DNA of 64,000 bases from Palsa-744 sp963734815 (GTDB lineage: Bacteria > Actinomycetota > Thermoleophilia > Solirubrobacterales > Solirubrobacteraceae). A program made the translations under genes and the position numbers. The stretch is taken from contig CAVTIH010000002.1 in the NCBI GenBank assembly GCA_963734815.1, forward strand, positions 558,001 to 622,000, read 5' to 3'. How positions within the stretch are numbered: the first letter of the stretch is position 1; each line of letters opens with the position of its first letter. Under the pieces are notes generated by a model. The model had not been told where the DNA came from and did not search any database. It was given only the letters and a program-made list of their open reading frames with translations. Positions 32,520 through 40,572 of this stretch are shown piece after piece.

Positions 32520-33295
32520 GCCGCCGCGTCGCAGCCCTCCTCCCCCCCCTCCTTCTCGCCGGGATCGTGCTCGGCGCGTGGGAGCTGTACGTGGACCTCG
32601 GCGGCGTGGACCCCGCGGTGCTGCCGGCCCCGCACGAAGTGGCGGTGGCGCTGTGGGAAAACACGGGGCTGCTGTGGCAGAACTTCAAGATCACCGCCGA
32701 GGAGGTCGTACTCGGCCTGCTGCTGGCGCTGCTCGCGGGCTTCGCGCTGGCGGTGGCGATCCACTTCTCCAAGTGGCTGCGCCGCGCCGTCTACCCGCAC
32801 GCGGTCGGCTCGCAGGCGGTGCCGATCGCGGTGATCGCCGCGCCGCTGGTGTTCTGGTGGGGCTTCGGCATCTTCCCGAAGCTGGTGGTGATCGCATTGA
32901 TCTGCTTCTTCCCCGTGGTGGTCACCACGGTGGACGGCCTCGCCTCGGTGGACCCCGACCAGCTGAAGCTGCTGCGCACGCTCGACGCCTCGCGCTGGCA
33001 GGCGTTTCGCTTCGCCGAGCTGCCCGCCGCGCTGCCGGCGGCGCTCAGCGGCGCGCGGATCGCGCTCGCGGTGGGCGTGATCGGCGCCTTCATCGCCGAG
33101 ACCTCGACCGCCACCACCGGCCCCTACTCGGGCCTCGGGCGGGAGATCATGAGCGACCTCAACAGCCTCCAGACCCCGCGCGAGTACGCCGCCACGGCCG
33201 TGCTGTTCGTGTTCGCGATCGTCTGCTTTCACACGCTGACGCTCGCCGAGCGCCGGCTTGCCCCGTGGGCCACCCGATCGAAGGGGGAGGCGTGA
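32516..33295 (+). CDS. thiX: ABC transporter permease, HMP/thiamine-precursor importer
   Basis: The 259-residue inner-membrane protein is a single-type permease of the SsuC/TauC/ThiX family with about six helices. The EAA-like cytoplasmic loop is visible as LKLLRTLDASRWQAFRFAELPAALPAALSGARIALAVGVIGAFIAE, which contacts the ATPase. It starts with a GTG that overlaps the ATPase stop. Its stop abuts another GTG followed by a triple array of palindromic elements before the binding-protein gene. Confidence 0.9.
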   Translation: MSRRVAALLPPLLLAGIVLGAWELYVDLGGVDPAVLPAPHEVAVALWENTGLLWQNFKITAEEVVLGLLLALLAGFALAVAIHFSKWLRRAVYPHAVGSQAVPIAVIAAPLVFWWGFGIFPKLVVIALICFFPVVVTTVDGLASVDPDQLKLLRTLDASRWQAFRFAELPAALPAALSGARIALAVGVIGAFIAETSTATTGPYSGLGREIMSDLNSLQTPREYAATAVLFVFAIVCFHTLTLAERRLAPWATRSKGEA

Positions 33296-33300
33296 GAGAA

Positions 33301-33484
33301 GTCTTTCAAAACGGAGCCCAACCACTTCACAAAGTGAAGGGTTGGGGTCCAAAAGTAAACACACAGCATCCCCCTCCTACTTCACAAAGTGAAGGGTTGG
33401 AGCCCAAGAAGTAAGTACACAGCATCCCCCTACCACTTCACAAAGTGAAGGGTTGGGGGCCAAAAAGTAAGCACACAACACCCC
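33301..33484 (+). repeat. Triple array of the interspersed palindromic element (copies 5a-5c)
   Basis: Three elements with apexes at 33321-33342, 33376-33396 and 33432-33453 repeat with a 55- then 56-base period, filling the gap between thiX and thiY. All three have the apex variant CTTCAC-AAA-GTGAAG. The first has pairing AACC/GGTT outside the bulge. The array ends GCACACAACACCCCC, nearly the same end as the triple array at 62.9 kb. It is in the same orientation as the operon. Confidence 0.92.
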
Positions 33485-33503
33485 CGCCGACAGGAGAACC
33501 ACG

Positions 33504-34574
33504 TTGAGAATGCCTCGAATCACCCACCTCCCACCCTCGCGTTCCCGCGCTTTGCGGCGCGTGCCCGCGCTGTGGGTGGGGGGTTTGGCCGCGCTCTGCG
33601 CTATCGCCCTCACCGCCTGCGGCACCGCGCAGAACGTGACGACGGCGCCGGCGAGCGCGAAGCGCTTCACGGTGATGCTCGACTGGTTCCCGAACGCCGA
33701 CCACGCGCCGCTGTACGCGGCGATCGCACACGGCGACTTCCGCGCGGTGGGCCTCGACGTGCAGCCGGTGACCCCCTCCGAATCGGCCGAACCGCTGAAG
33801 CTGCTCGCCGCCGGCAGGGTCGACATGGCGATCTCCTACGAGCCGGAGCTGCTGCTGGCGCGCGACCAGGGACTGAAGCTGGTGTCGATCGGCGCGCTCG
33901 TGCAGCGCCCGCTGACCTCGATCATCGCGCCGGCAAGCGCGCACATCAAAAGCGTCGCCGACCTCGCCGGCAAGAAGGTCGGCACTGCCGGGATCCCCTA
34001 TCAGGCAGCCGAGCTGCAGGCGGCGCTGCAGCACGCGGGCGTGAGCCCATCGAAGGTGCAGGAAGTGAACGTCGGCTTCAACCTTGTCCCGGCGATGCTC
34101 TCTCACGAGGTCGGGGCGACGCTCGGCGGCTTCTGGAACTACGAGGCGATCCAGCTACAGCTGAAGCACAAGCACCCGACCGTGATCCCGATCAACGAAG
34201 CCGGCGTCCCCAACTACGACGAACTGGTGGTGGTCGTGCGCAGCGAAGAGGCCCACCACGACGGCGTCGACCTGCGCGCCTTCATGCAGGCGCTGACCCG
34301 TGGCGAGCGCGCCGTGCGCGCCGACCCAAAGGCCGCGGCGAAGCTGATCATGGCCGCCAACCCCAGCCTCGAAGAAAAGCTCGAGGTCGAGTCGATCGAA
34401 CGGACGCTGCCGGCCGCCCAGCCGGCCGCAGGCAAGCCCTACGGCTACCAGAACTCCAGCCAATGGGCCGCGTTCGGCGCGTGGATGTACGGTAAGGGGC
34501 TGCTCAAAACGAACCCCAACACCACCGGCTTGCCCCCGTTCACCAACGAGTTCCTGCCCGGGGAAGGGATTTGA
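33504..34574 (+). CDS. thiY: HMP/thiamine-precursor-binding lipoprotein (NMT1/THI5-like)
   Basis: The 356-residue lipoprotein has a signal peptide ending in a lipobox (AALCAIALTACG, Cys lipidated). The NMT1/THI5-type binding domain is visible as VMLDWFPNADHAPLYAAIAHGDFRAVGLDVQPV, then LLAAGRVDMAISYEPELLLARDQGLKLVSIGAL, AGKKVGTAGIPYQAAELQAAL and GFWNYEAIQLQ. It should capture a pyrimidine precursor of thiamine outside the membrane. TTG 33504 sits seven bases after GGAG; ATG 33510 is the alternative. pgi follows after 4 bases. Confidence 0.9.
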   Translation: MRMPRITHLPPSRSRALRRVPALWVGGLAALCAIALTACGTAQNVTTAPASAKRFTVMLDWFPNADHAPLYAAIAHGDFRAVGLDVQPVTPSESAEPLKLLAAGRVDMAISYEPELLLARDQGLKLVSIGALVQRPLTSIIAPASAHIKSVADLAGKKVGTAGIPYQAAELQAALQHAGVSPSKVQEVNVGFNLVPAMLSHEVGATLGGFWNYEAIQLQLKHKHPTVIPINEAGVPNYDELVVVVRSEEAHHDGVDLRAFMQALTRGERAVRADPKAAAKLIMAANPSLEEKLEVESIERTLPAAQPAAGKPYGYQNSSQWAAFGAWMYGKGLLKTNPNTTGLPPFTNEFLPGEGI

Positions 34575-34578
34575 GACG

Positions 34579-36240
34579 ATGAGCACGACCGTGACTGACA
34601 CACCTCCCCTCCGCAGCCACCCCGCGTGGGCCGCCCTGGCCGCGCACCATGAGACGATCGCGGGGACGCACCTGCGCGACCTGTTCGCGGCGGACCCCGC
34701 GCGCGGGGAGCGGATGACCGCGGAGGCCGCGGGGCTGTACCTGGATTACTCCAAGAACCGCGCGACCGACGAGACGGTGGGGCTGTTGAGCGCGCTCGCC
34801 GAGCAGTCGGGGCTCGCGTCACGCATCGAGGCGATGTTCAGGGGCGAGCGGATCAACGTGTCGGAGGACCGCGCGGTTCTGCACGTGGCACTGCGGATGC
34901 CGAAGAGCGCCTCGCTGGTGGTGGAGGGCGTCGATGTGGTCAAGCAGGTGCACGAGGTGCTGGAGCGGATGACGGCCTTCGCCGCGCGCGTGCGCTCGGG
35001 CGCGTGGAGGGGCCACACCGGGAGGGCGATCCGCAACGTGGTGAACATCGGCATCGGCGGCTCGGACCTCGGGCCGGTGATGGCGTACGAGGCGCTGCGC
35101 CACTACTCCAAGCGCGACATGACCTTCCGCTTCGTCTCGAACGTGGACGCAACCGACTTCGTCGAGGCGACGCGCGACCTGGAGCCGCAGGAGACGCTGT
35201 TCATCATCAGCTCGAAGACGTTCACGACGGTGGAGACGATGACGAACGCGCGCTCGGCACGAGAGTGGTTGATGGGGGGATTAGGAGGGGGCAGTGGTAG
35301 CGGCGAGGACGCGATCGCAAAGCACTTCGTCGCCGTCTCGACCAACGCGGAGCTGGTAGCGCAGTTCGGGATCGACACCGAGAACATGTTCGGCTTCTGG
35401 GACTGGGTCGGGGGCCGCTACTCGATGGACTCGGCGATCGGCCTCGCCACCATGCTCAGCATCGGCCCCGAGCGCTTCGCCGAGCTGCTGGGGGGCTTCC
35501 ACGCGATCGACGAGCACTTCCGCACCGCCCCCTTCGCGCAAAACCTGCCCGTGCTGATGGGCCTGCTGGCCGCGTGGTACGGCAACTTCTTCGGCGCGCA
35601 GACGCACGGGGTGATGCCCTACGAGCAGTACCTGAAGCGCTTCCCGGCCTACCTGCAGCAGCTGACGATGGAGTCAAACGGCAAGCGCGTGACGCTCGCG
35701 GGTGCGGAGGTGGACTACCAGACGGGCGCGGTGTACTGGGGTGAGCCGGGCACGAACGGCCAGCACAGTTTCTACCAGCTGCTGCACCAGGGCACGAAAC
35801 TCGTCCCTGTGGACCTGATCGGCTTCGCGCAGAGCAACAACCCGCTCGGCGACCACCACGACCTGCTGATGTCCAACGTGTTCGCGCAAGCCGAGGCGCT
35901 CGCGTTCGGCAAGACCGCGGAGGAGGTCCGCGCGGAGGGCACGCCCGAGGCGATCGTCCCCCACCGCACGATGCCCGGCAACCAACCCACCAACACGATC
36001 CTCGCCACGCGCCTGGATCCTCGCACGCTCGGCGCGCTGGTTGCCCTGTACGAGCACAGCGTCTTCACGCAGGGCGCAATCTGGGACATCGACTGTTTCG
36101 ACCAGTGGGGCGTCGAGCTCGGCAAGGCGCTGGCCAGGAAGATCGTCCCCGAGCTGACCGCCGAGGCCGAGCCGACGCTGGGCCACGACAGCTCGACCAA
36201 CGCGTTGATCCGCCGCTACCGGGCTACCCGCCGAGGATGA
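34579..36240 (+). CDS. pgi: Glucose-6-phosphate isomerase
   Basis: The 553-residue enzyme interconverts glucose-6-P and fructose-6-P. PGI signatures are visible: NIGIGGSDLGPVMAYEAL, FRFVSNVDATDFVEATRDL, ISSKTFTTVETMTNARSAREWL, GGRYSMDSAIGLATMLSIG, NGKRVTLAG, GAVYWGEPGTNGQHSFYQLLHQG, and the C-terminal Lys-containing FDQWGVELGKALARKI. A Gly/Ser insertion (GGLGGGSGSGED) occurs near residue 235. It starts only 4 bases after the thiY stop, so it appears to share the TPP-riboswitch transcript. Its end overlaps the convergent HAD gene by 17 bases. Confidence 0.97.
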   Translation: MSTTVTDTPPLRSHPAWAALAAHHETIAGTHLRDLFAADPARGERMTAEAAGLYLDYSKNRATDETVGLLSALAEQSGLASRIEAMFRGERINVSEDRAVLHVALRMPKSASLVVEGVDVVKQVHEVLERMTAFAARVRSGAWRGHTGRAIRNVVNIGIGGSDLGPVMAYEALRHYSKRDMTFRFVSNVDATDFVEATRDLEPQETLFIISSKTFTTVETMTNARSAREWLMGGLGGGSGSGEDAIAKHFVAVSTNAELVAQFGIDTENMFGFWDWVGGRYSMDSAIGLATMLSIGPERFAELLGGFHAIDEHFRTAPFAQNLPVLMGLLAAWYGNFFGAQTHGVMPYEQYLKRFPAYLQQLTMESNGKRVTLAGAEVDYQTGAVYWGEPGTNGQHSFYQLLHQGTKLVPVDLIGFAQSNNPLGDHHDLLMSNVFAQAEALAFGKTAEEVRAEGTPEAIVPHRTMPGNQPTNTILATRLDPRTLGALVALYEHSVFTQGAIWDIDCFDQWGVELGKALARKIVPELTAEAEPTLGHDSSTNALIRRYRATRRG

Positions 36241-37039
36241 ACCGCTCCACTGCGTTGGCGAAACCCTCTTCCTCGTTGGAGGTGCTCACCAGCCGCGCTG
36301 CGCGCTGGACCTCCGGGGCGGCGTTGCCGACCGCGATCGGCAGGCCGGAGACGGCGAACATCGCCACGTCGTTGCCGGCGTCTCCGATCGTCGCGATCTC
36401 CTCCGTCGGGATGCCGTAGCGGGCCGACAGGAAACGCACGACACTGCCCTTGTTGGCCTCGGGGTGGGTGACGTCGAGGTAGTAGGGCTGCGAGCGCGAG
36501 GCCGCGAGGCGCTCACCGAAACGCTCGGCGGCGGCCGACGCGGCCTGTGCCACGGCGTTGTGGTCGTCGCTCACGCCGACGATCTTGGCCACGCCGTCGT
36601 GCAGCCCCTCGAAGCTCTCGACCAGCGTGGGGGCAAATTGCACGGTGTGGCTTTCGTGCTCCACCCGGGGGCCGTGCAGGTCGCGCACATACCACTCCTC
36701 GCCGCGATACACCCACGCGCTGAGCGAGAAGGACTCCAGCAGCAAGATCGCCGTGCCGACCAGCTCGTCGGGGATCGCACGCTGCTCGATCACCGTCAGG
36801 TCGGAATTGACCATCGCTCCGCCGTTGAACGCCCCCAGCGGCGTACTCAGCGCCAGCGGCTCGACGAGCATCGCCAGGCCTCGCGGCGGGCGGCTGCTGG
36901 TGAGCGCGAACATGATGCCAGCCTCCCCCAGTCGCCTGACGGCCTCGATCGCGCGCGGCGTCAGCTCCTTGGCCTTCGTGACGAGCGTGCCGTCAACGTC
37001 GGAGAGCACCAGCCGGATCGCCTGCCGATCGTTCGCCAT
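36224..37039 (-). CDS. Cof-type HAD-superfamily phosphatase
   Basis: The 271-residue phosphatase has the Cof-type layout: motif I RLVLSDVDGTLV (two catalytic Asp), motif II FALTSSRPP, a cap domain in the middle, motif III Lys near NKGSVVRFL, and motif IV EIATIGDAGNDVAMFAVSGLPIAVGNA. Substrates of this family are usually sugar phosphates or flavin/PLP phosphates, fitting the neighbouring pgi and pfkA. The ATG at 37039 precedes motif I closely; the frame stays open upstream only through four 25-base tandem repeats. Confidence 0.9.
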   Translation of the reverse strand: MANDRQAIRLVLSDVDGTLVTKAKELTPRAIEAVRRLGEAGIMFALTSSRPPRGLAMLVEPLALSTPLGAFNGGAMVNSDLTVIEQRAIPDELVGTAILLLESFSLSAWVYRGEEWYVRDLHGPRVEHESHTVQFAPTLVESFEGLHDGVAKIVGVSDDHNAVAQAASAAAERFGERLAASRSQPYYLDVTHPEANKGSVVRFLSARYGIPTEEIATIGDAGNDVAMFAVSGLPIAVGNAAPEVQRAARLVSTSNEEEGFANAVERFILGG

Positions 37040-37045
37040 CGTGAC

Positions 37046-37145
37046 CCCATCCTGTCGCATAACCTGTGCGCCCATCCTGTCGCATAACCTGTGCGCCCAT
37101 CCTGTCGCATAACCTGTGCGCCCATCCTGTCGCATAACCTGTGCG
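37046..37145. repeat. Four perfect 25-base tandem repeats in the HAD/pfkA divergent promoter
   Basis: Units at 37046-37070, 37071-37095, 37096-37120 and 37121-37145 appear identical and join without spacers. Each contains the short palindrome CGCATAACCTGTGCG (CGCA/TGCG arms). The array starts 7 bases from the HAD start codon on one side and overlaps the pfkA GTG start on the other, occupying the entire divergent promoter region. Confidence 0.95.
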
Positions 37146-38211
37146 GATGCGTGTGGGACTGCTCACCGGCGGTGGAGACTGCCCCGGGCTGAACGCCGTG
37201 ATCCGCGCCACCGTGCGCAGCGGCCTGGCGCGCGGGGAGCACTCCTTCCTTGGGTTCCGTCACGGTTGGGCGGGGGTGCTGGAGGACGAGGCGGTCGAGC
37301 TCGACCTGCAGAGCACCGTCGGCATCCTCCCCCGCGGGGGTACGATTCTCGGCACCTCGCGCACCAACCCGTTCGCCGAGGAGATGGGCGGTCTCGAGGC
37401 GATCCGCGCGACGCTGGAGCGTCGCGGCGTCGACGCGCTGATCCCGATCGGCGGCGAGGACACGCTCGGGGTCGCACTGCTGCTGCACGAAGAGGGGATC
37501 CCGATCGTCGGCGTGCCGAAGACGATCGACAACGACCTCGGCGGCACCGACGTCACGTTCGGCTTCAACACGGCCGTGCAGATCGTCACCGACGCGATCG
37601 ACCGCCTGCACACCACCGCGGAGTCCCACAACCGCGTGATGGTCGTCGAGGTGATGGGCCGCCACGCCGGCTGGATCGCCACGCACGCCGGGATCGCCGG
37701 CGGTGCCGACGCGATCCTCGTCCCCGAGCGCCCGTTCGACGTCGAGGAGGTGTGCGCCCACCTGCGCCGCCGCCACCAGCGCGGGCGCTCCTTCTCGATC
37801 GTGGTCGTCTCCGAGGGCGCCACCCCGCGCGAGGGCACAATGCAGACCGTGCGCGACGCCGCCGCCCACACCCCCGCCGAGCGCGAGGACACCACCGACG
37901 CTTTCGGCCACGCACGCCTCGGAGGGATCGGCGTCACGCTCGAGCACGAGATCGAGCAGCGCACGGGCTACGAGACACGCGTCACGATCCTCGGCCACGT
38001 GCAGCGCGGCGGCACCCCGACCGCGTTCGACCGCGTGCTCGCCACCCGCTTCGGCGTCGCCGCGATGTACGCAGTAGCCTGCGGGCACTTCGGCATGATG
38101 GTTGCGCTGCACGGCGCGCGGATCGCCGAGGTCGATCTCGCGCAGGCGCTGGCGGCGCCAAAGCTGCTCGATCCCGAGCTGTACGCCACGGCGGAGTTGT
38201 TCTTCGGCTGA
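37141..38211 (+). CDS. pfkA: 6-phosphofructokinase, group III (possibly PPi-dependent)
   Basis: The 356-residue enzyme phosphorylates fructose-6-P. It shows VGLLTGGGDCPGLNAVIR, IPIGGEDTLG at about residue 103, GVPKTIDNDLGGTD, and VMVVEVMGRHAGWIATHAGIAGGADAILVPE. The PKTIDND Lys, in place of the Gly seen in ATP-type enzymes, and an acidic residue after GG are features associated with PPi-using or group III actinobacterial PFKs. The phosphoryl donor is therefore uncertain. GTG 37141 and ATG 37147 are both possible starts, and the first overlaps the last tandem repeat unit. Confidence 0.93.
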   Translation: MRMRVGLLTGGGDCPGLNAVIRATVRSGLARGEHSFLGFRHGWAGVLEDEAVELDLQSTVGILPRGGTILGTSRTNPFAEEMGGLEAIRATLERRGVDALIPIGGEDTLGVALLLHEEGIPIVGVPKTIDNDLGGTDVTFGFNTAVQIVTDAIDRLHTTAESHNRVMVVEVMGRHAGWIATHAGIAGGADAILVPERPFDVEEVCAHLRRRHQRGRSFSIVVVSEGATPREGTMQTVRDAAAHTPAEREDTTDAFGHARLGGIGVTLEHEIEQRTGYETRVTILGHVQRGGTPTAFDRVLATRFGVAAMYAVACGHFGMMVALHGARIAEVDLAQALAAPKLLDPELYATAELFFG

Positions 38212-38218
38212 GCCCGGG

Positions 38219-38293
38219 GGTGTACATGTTCTTTCCAGTGCCCAACCACTTCATAAAATGAAGGGTTTGCGTCTTGAAAAGTAGATACACAAC
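38219..38293 (+). repeat. Interspersed palindromic element, copy 6
   Basis: Apex at 38245-38266 (ACCACTTCA, TAAAA, TGAAGGGT). The ends GTGTACATG and AGATACAC pair (GTGTA/ATACAC), as do TTCTTTCC and TTGAAAAG in part, giving a ~71-base imperfect hairpin. It lies between pfkA and the alcohol dehydrogenase, in the sense direction. Confidence 0.88.
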
Positions 38294-38315
38294 CCACTAC
38301 GACTAGGCGGCCACC

Positions 38316-39272
38316 ATGCGCGCAATGGTGTTCGAGGAGGTCGGCCGGCCGCTCCGAGCGGTGGATCGCCCGATCCCCGTGCCCGCACCCGGCCAGCTGC
38401 TGCTGAAGGTGCACGCCTGCGGGGTGTGTCGTACCGACCTGCACCTGCTCGACGGCGAGGTGCAGATCGCCGCGCCGCCGCGGATCCTCGGCCACCAGAT
38501 CGTCGCCACCGTCGAGTCCGACGGGCGGCGGGTCGGCGTCCCCTGGCTGGGGTGGACCTGCGGCGAGTGCACCTACTGCCGCTCCGGCCGCGAGAACCTC
38601 TGCCCGCTCGCCCGCTTCACCGGCCGCGACATCGATGGCGGCATGGCCGAGTATGCGCTCGCCGACGAGCGCTTCTGCTTCGAGATCCCACCCGGCTACG
38701 CCGACACGCAGGCCGCCCCGCTGCTGTGCGCGGGGCTGATCGGCTATCGCGCGCTGCGGATGACCGGCCGCGCGCGGCGCCTCGGCTTGTATGGCTTCGG
38801 CGCCGCCGCGCACATCCTCGCCCAGGTCGCCCTGTGGCAGAGCCGGCGCGTGTTCGCCTTCACCCGGCCCGGCGACATCGCCGCGCAGACCTTCGCGCTG
38901 GAGCTCGGCGCCACCTGGGCCGGAGGCTCGGACGAGCCGCCGCCCGAGCCCCTGGACGCCGCGATCGTGTTCGCCCCCGACGGCGCGCTCGTCCCGCTCG
39001 CGCTGCGCGCCCTCGCACCCGGCGGCACCGTCGTGTGCGGTGGCATCCACATGAGCGACATCCCCTCCTTCCCCTACGCCGAGCTGTGGGAGGAGCGCAC
39101 AATCCGCTCGGTCGCCAACCTCACCCGCCGCGACGCCGAGGAGTTCCTCGCGCTCGCCCCTCGCATCCCGGTCAAGACCCAGGTGACCGCCTATCCACTG
39201 GAGGACGCCAACGGCGCTCTAGCCGATCTCCGCGCCGGGCGCATCACGGGGGCGGCGGTGCTGACGGTGTGA
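38316..39272 (+). CDS. Zinc-dependent alcohol dehydrogenase
   Basis: The 318-residue medium-chain dehydrogenase has the catalytic-zinc Cys in VHACGVCRTDLHLLDGEV, the His in ILGHQIVATVE, and the structural-zinc cysteines in WTCGECTYCRSGRENLC. The cofactor domain has LGLYGFGAAAHILAQVALW (G-x-G-x-x-A). It resembles the AdhP/zinc-binding alcohol dehydrogenase group; the substrate is unknown. A palindromic element occupies the gap after pfkA. The ATG at 38316 follows a weak GGCGG sequence. Confidence 0.9.
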   Translation: MRAMVFEEVGRPLRAVDRPIPVPAPGQLLLKVHACGVCRTDLHLLDGEVQIAAPPRILGHQIVATVESDGRRVGVPWLGWTCGECTYCRSGRENLCPLARFTGRDIDGGMAEYALADERFCFEIPPGYADTQAAPLLCAGLIGYRALRMTGRARRLGLYGFGAAAHILAQVALWQSRRVFAFTRPGDIAAQTFALELGATWAGGSDEPPPEPLDAAIVFAPDGALVPLALRALAPGGTVVCGGIHMSDIPSFPYAELWEERTIRSVANLTRRDAEEFLALAPRIPVKTQVTAYPLEDANGALADLRAGRITGAAVLTV

Positions 39273-39273
39273 T

Positions 39274-40131
39274 TCACATCATGTGCGCCATCGCCAGCCC
39301 CGCCCACTCCCCGTAGGGAGCGAAGAACTCGCGCACTTCGGGCTCCTGCGCGCGGGCGTGGGGGTTGCCGCCGCTGAGCGCGCGCCCCACCAGCTTCAGC
39401 AGGCCGACGTCTCCCGCCGGCACCTGGTCGTGGCGGCCCTGACCGTGCAGCGCGAGCATCTCCACCGTCCACGGGCCGATGCCCGGAATCGCGCGCAGCC
39501 GCCGCCATGTACGCTCGTGATCGCAGGAGTGCAAGTCAATTCGCCCCCGCCCCACCTCGCGAGCTACCCGCACCAGCGTGCGCGCCCGCGCGCCGCCCAG
39601 GTCGAGCGATTGCAGCAGCGCCGGCGCCACGCCCGCCAGCGCCGCCGGGGTCGGCACGTCGCGCAGGTCGCCACCGCTGCGCCCCAGCCGCCGCACGATC
39701 CGCCGCTCGATCGCCGCGGCGCGCTCAAACTCGATCAGCTGCTCGCACACCGCCCACGCCAGCGCCTCCCACGGCTCGGGGCGCCGGCGCACCCGCAGCC
39801 ACGGCCGGCGGCGCACCGACTCTCCGATCAGCGGATCGCGCGCAAAGCGGGCGTGGAACGCGCGCAGATCCTCGTCCACCCCGAGCGCGAAGCGCATCCG
39901 CGCGATCCCGTGCTCGGCCGCCTCGCCCGTGGGGGCGCGGGCATCGAACACCACCCGCTCTGCGGACGGTTGCGCGACGCGCACCACCACCGGCTGCTCG
40001 CCGTGGTGGAGCAGCCGTTCAAGCACGCCCCCGCGGTAACGCAGCACCCCGTCCATACCACCGTGCGCCGGCAGGCGGAACGGCCACGGGGGCCGTACCT
40101 CTATCTGCACTTCCGTCCCAGAAGCCTCCAT
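39274..40131 (-). CDS. alkA: DNA-3-methyladenine glycosylase II (AlkA-like)
   Basis: The 285-residue protein excises alkylated bases. Its AlkA-like N-terminal domain (VQIEVRPPWPFRL ... VLRYRGGVLERLLHH) precedes the HhH-GPD domain: WEALAWAVCEQLIEFERAAAIERRIV, then LRAIPGIGPWTVEMLALHGQGRHDQVPAGDVGL with the helix-hairpin-helix and the catalytic Asp in AGDVGL. The C-terminus is EVREFFAPYGEWAGLAMAHMM. The ATG at 40131 is chosen because the domain starts directly; the longer frame upstream has no resemblance. It is convergent with the alcohol dehydrogenase. Confidence 0.9.
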   Translation of the reverse strand: MEASGTEVQIEVRPPWPFRLPAHGGMDGVLRYRGGVLERLLHHGEQPVVVRVAQPSAERVVFDARAPTGEAAEHGIARMRFALGVDEDLRAFHARFARDPLIGESVRRRPWLRVRRRPEPWEALAWAVCEQLIEFERAAAIERRIVRRLGRSGGDLRDVPTPAALAGVAPALLQSLDLGGARARTLVRVAREVGRGRIDLHSCDHERTWRRLRAIPGIGPWTVEMLALHGQGRHDQVPAGDVGLLKLVGRALSGGNPHARAQEPEVREFFAPYGEWAGLAMAHMM

Positions 40132-40168
40132 CCCGTTCGGGCGCGGCGCCAAGCGCACGGCTGCGGCG

Positions 40169-40543
40169 TTAGTCGCGGCCACCGAGCAGGTGCACGTCCA
40201 CGAGCAGCGAGCGGCTGCCAACGATCTGCACGAGCTCGCCGATGCCGCGTGAGCCGCGCGCTGCACTCGCACCCCGGCGACCCCTGGCCCGGCCGAGCCC
40301 TCGCCGGGCGCCCGCGCGCACCAGCTCGCGGCGCCGTTGGCGGCGGTGAGCGAGCCCCATCATCGCCGCACCCGCGACGAAGCTGCCGGCCGCCACGGCC
40401 ACGGCCTGCACGGCAGGTCCCACCGTACGGCTGTCGCGGCGCTCGGGAAGCGAACGAGCCGCCGGAGCCACCACGACGGCGTCGACTTCCTCGGTGTCGC
40501 CGCCGACGGACTGCGGGGCGTCAGGCTGGAGCGAGTCGCTCAC
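40169..40543 (-). CDS. Small single-pass membrane hypothetical protein
   Basis: The 124-residue product has an acidic N-terminus (GGDTEEVDAVVV), one hydrophobic helix (AVQAVAVAAGSFVAGAAMMGL, about residues 44-64) and a strongly basic Arg-rich tail (HRRQRRRELVRAGARRGLGRARGRRG) that should stay cytoplasmic. No family is recognised. It lies between alkA and the GNAT-like gene on the same strand. Confidence 0.6.
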   Translation of the reverse strand: MSDSLQPDAPQSVGGDTEEVDAVVVAPAARSLPERRDSRTVGPAVQAVAVAAGSFVAGAAMMGLAHRRQRRRELVRAGARRGLGRARGRRGASAARGSRGIGELVQIVGSRSLLVDVHLLGGRD

Positions 40544-40572
40544 ACGCCGAAGTGTACGGAGCGCCTCGGACC

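Noticed and set aside
33301..33484. CRISPR array at the triple repeats.
   Set aside because: Only three units, the sequence between apexes is itself repeated (the element's arms) rather than unique spacers, and no cas genes are present.
37046..37145. CRISPR or iteron origin at the four 25-base repeats.
   Set aside because: Units are contiguous without spacers, and no replication initiator or cas gene is near; the position exactly between two divergent genes fits a promoter region.
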